Positions 44,700 through 55,098 of a DNA stretch of 64,000 bases are shown piece by piece. This DNA comes from Sodiomyces alkalinus F11 (lineage: Eukaryota; Ascomycota; Sordariomycetes; Glomerellales; Plectosphaerellaceae). Position 1 is the stretch's first letter; the number at the start of each line of letters is the position of its first letter. The stretch covers positions 3,900,483-3,964,482 of the forward strand of contig NW_021167081.1 of NCBI RefSeq assembly GCF_003711515.1, read 5' to 3'. The translations under genes were made by a program, and so were the position numbers. The notes below the pieces were generated by a model. The model saw only the letters and a list, made by a program, of their open reading frames with translations. It ran no database searches and was not told where the DNA came from.

Positions 44700-46720
44700 G
44701 GCCTATTATATCGGGGTTCTATTCTATCTAATCATAAGCGTATAGAATATAAAAGGTCTATAGGTAATAAACCTCTATAACCTACGCGTCCATATCGTCT
44801 AGAAGGTCATTGCAGTGTGGAAAGTCGATACTAGAGCCCTTTCTAATATAAGTAAGGACTCTAGGCATAATAGGGAAGAACTAGGTTTTTTAGAATATAG
44901 GCGTAACGGTGTAAAAGGCAGGGTACTTTTGGATAAACCACCCCTTTAGTACTAAGACGCAGGCAGGTTCCTAAATAAGTACTATATTAGTCGAAGCTTC
45001 TAAAGTGTATTCTTAGGATAGCCTCCTATACCAGGGGCTATGTATCAATATTATATTAAATAAACCGGATATCCTCCAAACTATAAGTCCCTTTATTCAT
45101 AGAATTTAGGGTTTTATAGCTCGAAAGACCTCGTAGTCCCTGCTAAAGACGGGGTGCTCTCCCTTATAGTTATAGCACTTATAGGTCTTGTGCTCGCAGT
45201 CTCCGTATTCCTTATACTCGTTACAATAGTGGTATTCTTCCCCGTGGCCTTCGATAGCGCAGATAGGACAGGTAACTAGGCCCTTATAGGTCCCTCGGGT
45301 GTATCCGAATTTCCAGCAGTTAGAGCACTAGGTTCTCGGGGTTATAGGTCTATACTTATAGACCTTTCGCCGCTATCCGGCTATATAGAGCCCCATTTTC
45401 AGGCAGTACTTCTTCTCTTTAGTAGTAGGCACGGAAATAACCACTCTACCATAGAACGCGTTCAGAGCCCCAAGCCACCAAGGCTTCCCTACTACCCTAA
45501 TAGGGTTAAAGGTGCCGATTTCAGTAACTAGGTCCTGTAAACCTAGGTCCTATTATAGGCTTCGGTTTAGGGCCTCTTACGGTGGCTCGGAGGGGTCGGA
45601 GGGGTTGGACGGGTCGGGTATCAGGGTATCAATACCCCTAAAGCCTCTACTAGGCACTTATTTAATAACAAGCTAATAATAGTCATCTATAGGCTAGGGA
45701 GGCTAGAGGGGCAGGTTTAGCTCTTTAAATCACTAGTTCTAGAAATCTAGGAGCTATTAAACGCTGTATCTCAGCCCCGGGGTTAAGACAAGGTTCCCGT
45801 TAGTTAATAGGCTAACAGCCGTAACTACAGGGGTTGTTAAGGCCTTATTAAGCGTGTTTCAGAGCTCGAGGGGATTAAAGACTTCCCTGGGAATCCGGGC
45901 CCCTACCGTAGGTTAAAGAATAACCTTAAAGACCTTTTTAGGGTCGGTTAGGAGGGGTGCCGGGAAGTTAGGAGCTAAAGGTACTAAAGCCCCTAAGATA
46001 GGGACCTGGGTAGCGCCTTTTTTCCCCTTTAAACCCTCGCTATAAAGGGGTTTAGGCTATTTTATAAGCCTACGAACTGCCTAGGCTAGCTCGTCGACCT
46101 TCTATTCGAGTATAGGGGGCTAGGAGGCTTCTAGTACTCCGCCGATAGTAGATTTAAGCCCTATGGATAAGGCCTTGATCCAGGAGGCAGGGTCGAGGGT
46201 ACAGGGCTATTAAAGTAGCTAAAGAGCCTATTAGAGTAGTTCCTTAGCCTATGCCTTACTAGCCGAACTAGTCGACTTCTAGGGCGTAGCTAAGGGTTCT
46301 CCCGAGGCTCTGGCTATTCCGAGTGCATTTTTAGTATATTTAGAGCCTAAAAGCAGGGGGTGCTAAAAGCAAGGGGGGGCCCTAAAGGGCGTTTCGAAAG
46401 CGCCCTCGGCTTCCGAGTCAGAGGGAGATTCGATTCGGGTCCCAGAAAAACGTCTAGGGGTTAGTATAGAAGGGCTAATGTGCCTTTTCGAATTTAGACG
46501 CGTAGCGAGGGATAAATCCTCTATAGTACAGATATTATCTATATCTACCTCCCCCAGGCCCTCTATAGTTATAAGGGCCTTAGGGGCGGGGGGCGTGAGG
46601 GCTATTAGGGGCGTTAGGGGAGTTCTTATAGCTAGCGTTATAGCTAGTAGATTGTTGTTTATAGCGTTGTGGTTGTGTGGAGGTCGGGGGTACCGCTCGC
46701 GCGGCTAGGCCTACTGCTTT
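44700..46720 (-). pseudogene. L2 ORF1 (Gag-like with zinc knuckles)
   Basis: About 45110-45360 on the complement reads CSNCWKFGYTRGTYKG, then CPICAIEGHGEEYHYC, then CEHKTYKCYNYKGEHPVFSR. These are consecutive CCHC-like knuckles and the conserved 'C.NC.G.HPA.S..C' end of fungal LINE ORF1 proteins, with some Cys read as Tyr. Ser/Ala/Leu-rich sequence lies upstream. The plus-strand frame 46478-46708 is an antisense shadow. In-frame stops are fewer than in L1. Confidence 0.7.
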
Positions 46721-46930
46721 GTCAGCGTAGACGCACGGCCCACGTCAGACTTTTCCCCCGTATACAGGGGAGCCACAAGCCCATTTCCAGGCATTTTAGC
46801 ACTTATTATATACCTAAACTAGCGCCTGCGTGATACAGGGCTATAGCTAGGCGTATATAGCTTAAAAGAAGCTATCGATTAATCTAGGTTTCGAGTGCTT
46901 TAGGGCGTTTACGCGTAAAACGTAGGTCCC

Positions 46931-48534
46931 CCCACGTGAGTTATAAGAAGAATTATTATTACGGATACTACTATTACTATAACACTTTACAGTTTGTTAT
47001 TCCGACGTCTAAGCCGTTCCCTACGCTTTTAATATCCTTAGAAGATTATGCAAGCGCGGTCCTTATAGTATTAGCTATACTTCGGGGTATAAAGACCAAA
47101 AAGGATAACCACTAATAATAGGCGGCCGCGGGTGCCCTTAGGGGGTGCTAGGCATCCAGATGTCTATTACCCGCGCGCCTATCTATTATAAGCCTCTACA
47201 CGGCTAAGAAGGTTCAGAACGATACTACCTAGAAGGCGTTCTTTAGCGCTAGAAGGACTTATAACCCTATACAGGTAAGTAAGTAAGGTATTAATAATAG
47301 TGATATCCGGTTACTATATCCCTTTCCCTTTAATACCTCTTAGCCGCTATCGTATCTAACCCACGAGGATCTCCCGCCTCCTCTAAACCACTACCGCGAT
47401 ATACGCCTTTACCCATTACGGGAGTGGTGGTTATAGGCTAAGGGGGAGTACTTTAAGGGCTATTAATAAATAGGCTACTAGTAAGAGGTAAGTGGCGATT
47501 AGGCTAATAAGTAATAAGTTCTGGCCTATAAATATGTGTATACCTATCAGTTCGATCAGGAGGGCACCGTCCTTAAGTATAAGGCATATCTTATAGTATA
47601 AGGAGATTAATAACAACGATTAGAAACTAAAGATAACTACGTCGGTATATTAGCCTCGTAGTCCTTCGGTATACTAATAGTTATCGCTATACGATTTAAC
47701 CTAGAGATAAGGTAGGATAATACTATGAACGTGTTTATTCAAGCGAACCTTGTAGAGAAAGTGTATATAAGGGTACTATAAGGCTACGAGGTGCTATGTA
47801 AGGTCCTACTACTATAGAAAGCCCTTTTCGGTTTAAGAGTATCGCTACTGCTATAGTAAGACGAATTTAGCGACGCGCTGCAGAAGATAGGATTTATGGC
47901 TATCCCTAATAACTCCTATATTATAACACGCGACGGTTTAGTCCTGTTCTTCTACCAGTATTAGAGTATAAATGGTTTAATTATATATACCTCTATCGTA
48001 ATAAGACCTGATATCGCGTTCGCCTATTTAAAGCTTTCCTACTATAATATTAGCCTTTCCTCTAACCACCTTAAGAGGGCTGAATAAGTACTACTATTCT
48101 TATACTATATAAGATACTGCTATATAGAATTCGGTGGAGATAGACTATTCTTAACCGCGAGTAACGCCTCTTTTGTGAATAATCCAGATTCGTAAGAGCT
48201 TATAAGGATATACTATAAAGTTCTTCGGAGGAGCTATTAACTAAAAGGAAGGTAAGCAACCGACGGTTATAACGTCGTTTATGGAGTTAGAACTCCTTAC
48301 TCTTATAGAGACGGCTAAGGAGATATTATTAGTTAGTCGAATATTAAGGAATTTAAAGCTTTGGTTAGGGTAATAATACCTATAGTTATATTACTATAAT
48401 TAGCAGACTATTAAGCTCGTTAATAAGAAGGTATAACGCGTATAAACGAGGCTATAATATATTAATTAATATAACTAGTAGGCGCGCTAGTTAGTATAAT
48501 AAGGACTGTTTAAGGTTATGTATATTAACACGAA
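46931..48534 (+). pseudogene. A5 reverse transcriptase and RNase H
   Basis: Homologous to A1 10780-12700. The VDD catalytic box and the following part are lost in an internal deletion near 47958. The RNase H signature KQPTVITSFMELELLTLIE is at about 48255-48312. Many RIP stops. The minus-strand frame 47431-47616 is a shadow. Confidence 0.75.
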
Positions 48535-48541
48535 GTATAAT

Positions 48542-48901
48542 ACGCCTTAGATTCTATAAAGAATACTACGTCGTACTACGAGGTACCCTAGCAGTACTGT
48601 AATATAAGCTATAGCGCCCACGGTTTATACTATGGGTACTTTTAGGGTATACTATAGCTTCCCTGGGGTATAAATAGTGATTATCGGGGAATTTCCCGGG
48701 TTCCTATATGTAAGAACAGACGTTTCTACGGGGGTATACCCGTGGAATACTTAAATCCTGGGGGCGCGCCCTCTTAGCTTAGATACGATATCTTTATTAC
48801 ACCTATTTTTCTATAGTAAAGGTGGCCACTTAAATCCTAGGTTCCATAGGTCCGATAGTGCTGGCTGGCTAGAGTAGTACCCGGATAGGGTATATTAAAG
48901 T
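48542..48901. mobile_element. 360-base insertion of unknown type in A5
   Basis: Comparison with A1 (about 12705-12735) shows extra sequence flanked by a direct gtataat (48535-48541 and 48902-48908). It contains a TATA-like ggggtataaatag at 48659-48671 and has no clear terminal inverted repeats or TG...CA ends. It may be a solo LTR, a MITE or a SINE fragment. No second copy is seen in the window. Confidence 0.6.
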
Positions 48902-49303
48902 GTATAATCCTAGACGGGTTAACGAAGGCCCTGCTAGAGGCAGGGATTAAACGACTATAATAATAGCTTAATTTAACATATTAAAAGGACCGCATTAAAT
49001 AGTTAAAACGATTACACAAAGAGATCAAGCGCGCTAAAGCCGTAGCGACGATAATAGCCCCCGAGGACGTGGTAGATCTAATTGATATAGATCTGATTAA
49101 GTTAATCAGAAATAAGGAACTAATTACGATAAAATTAAATTAACGGGTTAAAAAAGGGGAATTTAGATCCCTTTTGCGAGAGGGTTTTTCCACTCTTAAA
49201 AGACTATTATTTTTATAATAGAAAAGATTAAGAGCGTTTAGATTAAACCGAAGCCTCTAATTAGTTAGTTAAACTAAAAGGACCTAACTTAACTAAGGAG
49301 GTA

Positions 49304-49557
49304 TATCGTATGCATATAGGACTATACCTGACTAAGGGTTTTAGACCTCGGGTATTGCAATATGATAAGGGTGGATACTAGGAAAGACCGGATAGGATCC
49401 AAATAACATAGTACCTATAATAGAGTTTTTACTACCTAAATTAAGGGCATAATAGACTCGCATAGATATAACTTAATATAATACACACACTCGAGATTGC
49501 TGCTCTTTTGGGATTATCACTATAATTATCATACAAAGTGCTACTTAACGTGCGATA
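49304..49557 (+). repeat. 3' LTR of A5
   Basis: Starts tatcgtatgcatatagg after an actaaggaggta purine run and ends gtgcgata. It matches the A1 LTRs with a shortened front part. Confidence 0.85.
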
Positions 49558-49606
49558 GTAGTTATCGTGCGATAATATATCTAACACAATGTGGTTTATC
49601 GTAACC

Positions 49607-49810
49607 TGTCGAATAGACTAGACTCTTTTCGGTTACGTAAACGGGCCGGATTACTAAGATTATAGTCCGAGTAGACGCTTGCAAAATCTGCACTATATAA
49701 AATACGGTGGTAGCGGTTTCTTAATAGTCCGACACAGTTAGAAGGAGAGATACTTGCCTTTATTAATTTTATCCTATTTTACAACGATTTTAACTACGCT
49801 TTATCTTATA
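49607..49810 (+). repeat. 5' LTR of B2
   Basis: 204 bases, starting with an intact TG (tgtcgaatagactagactc) and ending cttata. Matches the B1 LTRs. Confidence 0.88.
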
Positions 49811-51060
49811 ATTAAGAGTCTTACTTACTAAGTGAAAACCTACCTTTTACCTTTACTATTACCGATTAAGAAGCTATCTAGCTACGCTGATATAGCGTGT
49901 TAATTTATAACTATTAAGATATCGGAGTATAAGCCTGTTATCTATACACCCTATTGCAATTATAAGCTCTAGCATAGCCACTACGAAGCTATAGTCATTA
50001 ATAACGAAGTCTAGGAATATCTACGCCCTAATAATCCTATTTTACCTCCTATGCTAACTTCTAGCCTGTATATATAACCCTATAAGTAGAAGCTACGCCC
50101 TCGTAGTAGTCAGATCTAACACTCACTAAGTAACGCGCCTACGATTCGGCGATATAACGCTAGAAAATATAGAGAGATAACTATGCTAAGTACATTAAGC
50201 TTATCATGACTATTTTACCCTAATAAACTAATACTATCGACTAAAGCCGTAAGCTACGACTACGTAATACCACGCCTAAAAAGGGATTTAAAGTTGTCCG
50301 CCGCAATACTGCTTACTATATAGTATCCCGCCGCGTTAACACCTACGAAGAGTATAATACACACGTCCGTAAGCGCGCCAATAACCCTAAAGAAGTTATA
50401 GAAGTGAATATCTAGATGGTAGAAGCTGCTACTACGCCTTAAGGGGTTTTACCGAAGCCCGTAACGTATATCTAGGTAGTAGACTTCTTTAAGGAGATAC
50501 TTATAATCGCTAGACGCAATTAGACCGATACCGAGGGACGTCTTTTAGATAAGAAAGTACTGCTTCCCGAAGAACTTTATACCCTTAGTTAACAATATAT
50601 TAAGACTAGACTTAAAGACTAAGGAAAACGCGGAAGCCACCGCGTTATAGTATTCCCGGCACTATATACTAGAAGCGATAAGGGCGAAAATACCTTAAAT
50701 CCCACGGCTAAGCCTAAGAAGGGTGGCCGTGGGAAGAATAAAGCTACGAATCCCTCTACTGCTAGATCTATAACTATACCTTCTCCTGCTTTAGGTAACT
50801 ATTACTCTTCTAAACGCCGCTAATTTACCCTATAAAAGGCGTAGATATACCGCGTATACGCTATACCTAGTTACTATATTCACGCCTGCTTCTATCTATT
50901 CCCGGGAACTGTATATAATAACTAGTCTCCTTTTAAGAGTATAAAAATAACTATCTAATAGATTCTTAAATACGACCCTACGATACGCGCGGAAGTAGAA
51001 GAACTACGTACAGTAAAGAAGGTAAAGAAGGATATAAGCCGGGACTCTATATAGCTTAAA
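49811..51060 (+). pseudogene. B2 Gag-like region
   Basis: Homologous to B1 22480-23760, with the basic KPKKGGRGKNKAT stretch at about 50710-50750. Stops and small deletions make it non-functional. Confidence 0.65.
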
Positions 51061-51194
51061 AAGGCGTGACTCGACTATAGCAGCGTCTATAGCAGCGTCT
51101 CCTATACTGCTAGCTTTATAGCAGGAACCGCTACTACTAGCTACCCTTTTTAAGCCTTTACTATCCTCGATTCCGGTGCTATAATCTATATCTT

Positions 51195-51266
51195 AGGGGG
51201 GATAGCGTAGGTGGTAGATACGCCTAGTGGCCGCGCAAGGCCGTGGGTTCGAATCCCACTCCTCTT
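51195..51266 (+). ncRNA. tRNA-like head with Pol III A and B boxes
   Basis: About 72 bases from the acceptor start to the acceptor end. D and T arms and the acceptor stem are present. The anticodon arm is replaced by ctagt plus a GGCC-gcgcaa-GGCC hairpin, which may be the variable arm of a former type II tRNA. So this is a tRNA-derived promoter head and not a working tRNA; I can assign no anticodon. Confidence 0.75.
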
Positions 51267-51405
51267 AATCGTCGTGCGCGAGTTCTTTTATAAAAAGGAA
51301 TTCGCGCGCGACTTACCCGGAGCTCCTGCACGTTATAGGGGTCCCTGCATATTCGGGGAGATATTTGTTAGCTTGTGCGCTAATAAGTGGAACCACACTG
51401 CCTCC

Positions 51406-51441
51406 GGTACGTACCCTCCTTAGGGGGGGAGGGTACGTACC
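51406..51441. repeat. SINE hairpin with 14-base perfect arms
   Basis: Arms ggtacgtaccctcc (51406-51419) and ggagggtacgtacc (51428-51441) with an 8-base loop. The inverted copy (54714-54754) keeps the hairpin, with paired changes in the inner stem. Confidence 0.9.
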
Positions 51442-51931
51442 TACCACGCGTAATTAAGCGCACACACATAACTACTACGATTAGGCCTTCGAAGCTAGGG
51501 CCTTTAAGGAGCGCGTAACAAACAAGACACTTCCCGGAATAATGATACTGGTTCCGCCATAGCTCTATGCAAAAAGAGCTAGTATAAGGATTTTCACTTT
51601 ACTATTAACGGGTTCATATACATAGACTAGTTAACTCGTTATAGGATTAGTCTCCTTAATAGACTCGCGCTATAGCTTTAGGGCTGTATACGCGTATTGA
51701 ATAAAAAAATAAAAAAAATCTATATCTTTAACGATTTTTTCCCCTTTTCCGATTTTATCCTTACTATATAGGGAGACTATATAGCCGTAGGTAATTCGTC
51801 CCTGCCTATTAAAGGTTATGTTAATATAACCGTGAGATTAACCCTACTAATAGGAGGCCTTAATTTTAGGCTATTAAATATCGTATACTATGAAGATTTT
51901 ACTTATAATTTAATCTTAGAGTAATAGTTAC

Positions 51932-52416
51932 TATTAAGCTATAACCTAAGCTTACTATATAGAAGAGTACTAGAGCTATACTATAACTATAAAACCTATA
52001 CGCTTAGTAATACATGCACTCGGGAACCTACTTATTCGGCGACCTCAAATATCTAGCTAGCCTTAGTAAGCCTACAGGGGCACTAGGACCTATAAGGGGC
52101 CTAAGCGTTCGATACTTCCGGGGAACCTATCGAAGGCCTAAGCGTGTAGTAGCTTAGGGGAGCCTGTAGAGCCCTAGGACCTCTAAGGGGCCTAAGCTTT
52201 ATACGAGACTTTCTGCCTTCTACCTCTAACGTATCTAGACAAGGTGGGTCCACTAGCATTATATATATAGCGTAATCTCCCTCTTCTATAGATAATATTC
52301 ATCCCTTCTTTATTATGTCTTCCATAGAAGAACAGCAGACCTTTTTTTCTATAATTCAACCACTTTACCTCTTCTTTATTTTTCCTCTCTTCCGCTTCCA
52401 GTGACCTTTATCAACA
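51932..52416 (+). mobile_element. Solo LTR (485 bases) of an unplaced LTR family
   Basis: The insertion in B2 is flanked by an exact gttac (51927-51931 and 52417-52421); B1 (about 24085-24110) lacks it. Ends are TATTAAGC...TATCAACA (TGTT...AACA before RIP). It contains a repeated 'ctaggacct-taaggggcctaagc' block (about 52083-52110 and 52171-52197) and a tatatatatag at 52261-52270, perhaps its promoter. The right half is only lightly RIPped. No internal element is in the window. Confidence 0.85.
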
Positions 52417-52421
52417 GTTAC

Positions 52422-54610
52422 GACTCCGAGGATACTAGTAGGGTTAGAAGCCACTAAATAATAACTGCCTTCGCTATGCTAACGGATTAATACTATATTA
52501 GCTAAGTTATCACTTCGATTAGACTATTATTAAGTATATACCCCGCGATTCTGACTAATCTACCCCTACTTTTCTAGGCTCTTCTTCTATCTGAAAATCG
52601 ACGATACGATATCTAGGCACTACGGAGGGCATCTTATAGTATCCACGGCTAGGGTATACTATCCCTAAGCCGCTTAGGCACCTAGGAAAGCAGACGTAGG
52701 GGGTTAAAATTCAGGGACTAATAACTATCGACTACGTGGCCTATAAGCTCGTAAAGATAAAACGGCATATTAGCAGGCACCCTTATATAGTAGTAACCTA
52801 CGTAGTGGAATAGTGGGCGATTAATTCCACGGATTTTAAATAAACGTCCAATGGGGATTCATGGCTTATATTTTTCACCGACCGTTATAGGGGCTTTACA
52901 GCCACCTACGTTATAAAGAGTAAACTAGTAGCGGATATCCTCGTAATAGTCAAGGAATTCCTCGTCTAGGTAGACCGTTAATTAGGCTATAAGGTACGTG
53001 CTTTCGAAGCTAATAATAAGCCAACTCAATCTCACGATATCACCTAATTCCTACGCTAAGAGGGCATCTTTTTAAAGGCATCTACTACCGATACTCAAAC
53101 GCAGAATAGGTGTGCAGAATATACTACTATTATAGTAATCTTAAAAGGTCGTGCGATAAATATCTACGTAAAACTACTGCCGTTTATACAGCCTAAGGCT
53201 ATTTCCACGGCTACGTACGTCTATAACCGCACGGCACGAAGGCCGTATAATGATAAGAATTAGAAAACACTATATAAGGATCTTTTTAATAGAATGCCGA
53301 TTTTATTATATCTTTAAGCCTATGGTTATAAGGCATACATAATAACTAAGGAGGGTTTATAGCTACGTAGTCTATTACTTACCTCTTTACTAGTAACCCC
53401 GCCGTCGGTTATAGCGCTAATAGTAGCCGTTATATAAGGAAATCGTGATATCTTTACGGTTACGGCTATAGGGTTCCGGGATAAAGGAATACGGTGCTGC
53501 CATACGCCTATAGCTACGTTTATAGGGCTTCTATTATATAGAGGAGCGCGACTAATTTAGTAAAGAAATAGCTAGTAAAGAGATAGCTAAGTAGCTACGT
53601 TTAATACTAGCCGCCACGCCTTAAATATACGCAGCTTAGATAGGATTCCGCTTACTAAATTACGGTTAAAAAGGACTACTCCTATAACGCTATAGCGGCG
53701 TTTATCATTATTACTCAAATTTATAGCCCCGATAATAGTCTCAGGAAACATACCCCTAATAGTAACCTTAGGAAGCACCGCCCCGGCGGCCTCGAAGATC
53801 TATTATAACGATCTCCCTCGTCCTCCGAAAAGCCCTCGCGATATACTCTTATACCCTTCCGGCCACCTATTCTGACAGGTATAAGAAGACTACCTATAGA
53901 GCCACGAAGAGATAGGGTTATAGATACGGGTGCCGGCGTCCGTAAAAGATAGAAAGTAGGTTCTAAACTCGATATAGGTAATAATATATGAAGTCGATAA
54001 GTATGGATTTTTATATAAATATAAAGAAAGGCTAGTAGTACGAGGAGATTTGTAATATTCATCCTCCCCGAAGGAGACGTATAAACCTATATTAGCCCGA
54101 CGGTTATTGCGCGCATTAATAGTAATCGCTGCCTGTTTTAACTATACGCTATTATAATTCGATATTATTAACGCGTTTATATATGCGCCCCTCCCCCACG
54201 ATATCTTTATATACCCGCCCCCAGGCTTTCTAGCCCTAGAACTTATTTATACCTTTAAAAGGCGTTAAATAGACTTAAAGAGTCCTTATTATTTTAGTAA
54301 AAGCACTTTTTGGCTGTCCTATTGGCGGACGGTTTCTAAATAGTGCGATAAGAACCGTGTTAGTTTCTACGTCGGGGTTTAATCCTGTTTTTCTATGTAA
54401 ATGATATCGTTATTACGTATAAGGAATAATATAAGGCTTAGATAAAGCAGGCTATTAATAGCCTATAACGCCACTTTTTTTTTAAATGTAATACGTGTAT
54501 ATAGCCCTAAAGCTATAGCACGAGTCTATTAAGGAGACTAATTCTATAACGAGTATCTAGTTATTTATATAACCTGTATATAAAAGTAAAGAATATACGA
54601 AGCAGAATTA
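52422..54610 (+). pseudogene. B2 integrase and reverse transcriptase
   Basis: Homologous to B1 24090-26760. Integrase: FFTDRYRGFTATYVIKSK (about 52872-52925) and VRAFEANNKPTQSHDIT. Reverse transcriptase: the VND catalytic box (FLYVNDIVI type) near 54391-54412. The minus-strand frames 53587-53778 and 53721-54062 are shadows. B homology ends near 54610. Confidence 0.7.
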
Positions 54611-54615
54611 TTAGT

Positions 54616-54690
54616 CCGGGACTTGTCCTTAAGTGGTGGTGCGCGCTCCCCGAAGTTCCCTAGGCTCCAGGGTTCGATCGCAGGTATATA
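54616..54690 (+). ncRNA. Second tRNA-like head (candidate)
   Basis: ccttaagtggtggtgcgcgctcc resembles a box A, and ggttcgatcgc (54671-54681) resembles box B (GGTTCGANTCC) with two mismatches, spaced as in tRNA genes. The arms do not fold perfectly. It directly abuts the end of an inverted SINE body, so it may be the head of another SINE family or a composite. Not a functional tRNA as far as I can see. Confidence 0.4.
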
Positions 54691-54895
54691 TATGGGTGCG
54701 CTTAATTACGCGTGGTAGGTACGTACCTTCCCCCCCTAAGAAGGGTACGTATCGGAGGCAGTATAGTTCCACTTATTAGCGCGTAAGCTGATAGATATCT
54801 CCCCGAATAAGCGGGGACCCCTATAACGTGCAGGAGCTCCGGGTACGTCGCGCGGCGAATTAAAGAATTTGCGCGCGTGATTAAGAGGAGTAGGA
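54691..54895 (-). mobile_element. Inverted partial copy of the tRNA-headed SINE
   Basis: The complement matches 51253-51466 with short indels: actcctcttaatc, gagctcctgcacgttatagg, ggggagatat, taataagtggaac, actgcctccg, and acgcgtaattaagcgca. The tRNA-like head is cut off exactly where the B3 LTR begins (54896), and the A-tail part is missing on the other side. Confidence 0.85.
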
Positions 54896-55098
54896 TATCA
54901 AATAAAGCATAGTCAAAATCGTTACAAAATAGGTTAAATTTAATTTAGGCAATTATATATAATTATAACTATCTTAGACCGTGAGGGAAACGCTACCACC
55001 GTATTTTATATAGTGTAGATTCTGTAAGCGTCTACCCGGATTATACTCTTAGTAATCCGGTCTATTACGTAACCGAAAAGACTATAGTCTATTCTATA
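54896..55098 (-). repeat. 3' LTR of B3
   Basis: 203 bases; complement starts TATAGAATAGAC and ends CTTTATTTGATA, matching the other B LTRs. Confidence 0.85.

Larger units (their letters stand above)
44441..46930 (-). mobile_element. Partial second LINE L2, minus strand
   Basis: On the minus strand an ORF1 with zinc knuckles is followed by the start of ORF2 (endonuclease). The rest of ORF2, including RT, is missing at 44441. LINEs normally lose their 5' ends on insertion, so loss of the 3' end here points to later disruption. The 46730-46930 part looks like a 5' untranslated region. It is less damaged than L1. Confidence 0.7.
46931..49557 (+). mobile_element. 5'-truncated Copia A5 (A family) with 3' LTR
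   Basis: The plus strand starts in the repeat linker (ttattattacggatactactattactata), continues through reverse transcriptase and RNase H, and ends with an A-type LTR (49304-49557). A 360-base insertion (48542-48901) interrupts RNase H. Part of the RT around 47950 is deleted compared with A1: 'FFYQY' at the expected FFYVDD is followed at once by sequence that in A1 lies about 300 bases further on. Confidence 0.85.
51195..51716 (+). mobile_element. tRNA-headed SINE with A-rich tail and 12-base target duplication
   Basis: The insertion in B2 is bounded by aatctatatctt on both sides (51183-51194 and 51717-51728); B1 (about 23882-23895) lacks it. The head folds like a tRNA: acceptor GGGGGGA/TCCTCTT (with wobble pairs), a D stem GCGT/ACGC, and a T arm GTGGG-TTCGAAT-CCCAC. 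Box A-like TAGCGTAGGTGG is at 51203-51214 and a perfect box B GGTTCGAATCC at 51246-51256. The 3' end is A-rich (ataaaaaaataaaaaa). These are the marks of a Pol III-transcribed SINE moved by LINE machinery. The plus-strand frame at 51211-51423 is not a gene. Confidence 0.9.
51060..52440 (+). pseudogene. B2 protease, split by a SINE and a solo LTR
   Basis: FTILDSGAIIYIL (about 51157-51194) is interrupted at the SINE. It resumes at 51717 with IYIFNDFFPFSDFI and DYIAVGNSSLPIKGYVNITV, and is interrupted again at 51932 by the solo LTR. Both breaks are bounded by target duplications. Confidence 0.75.

Noticed and set aside
46478..46708. 76-codon plus-strand open frame near the L2 5' end
   Set aside because: Antisense to L2 ORF1 and without recognisable features.
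51195..51266. A genuine tRNA gene
   Set aside because: Box B, T arm, D stem and acceptor are present, but the anticodon arm is missing or replaced, and the unit has a SINE body, an A-rich tail and target duplications.
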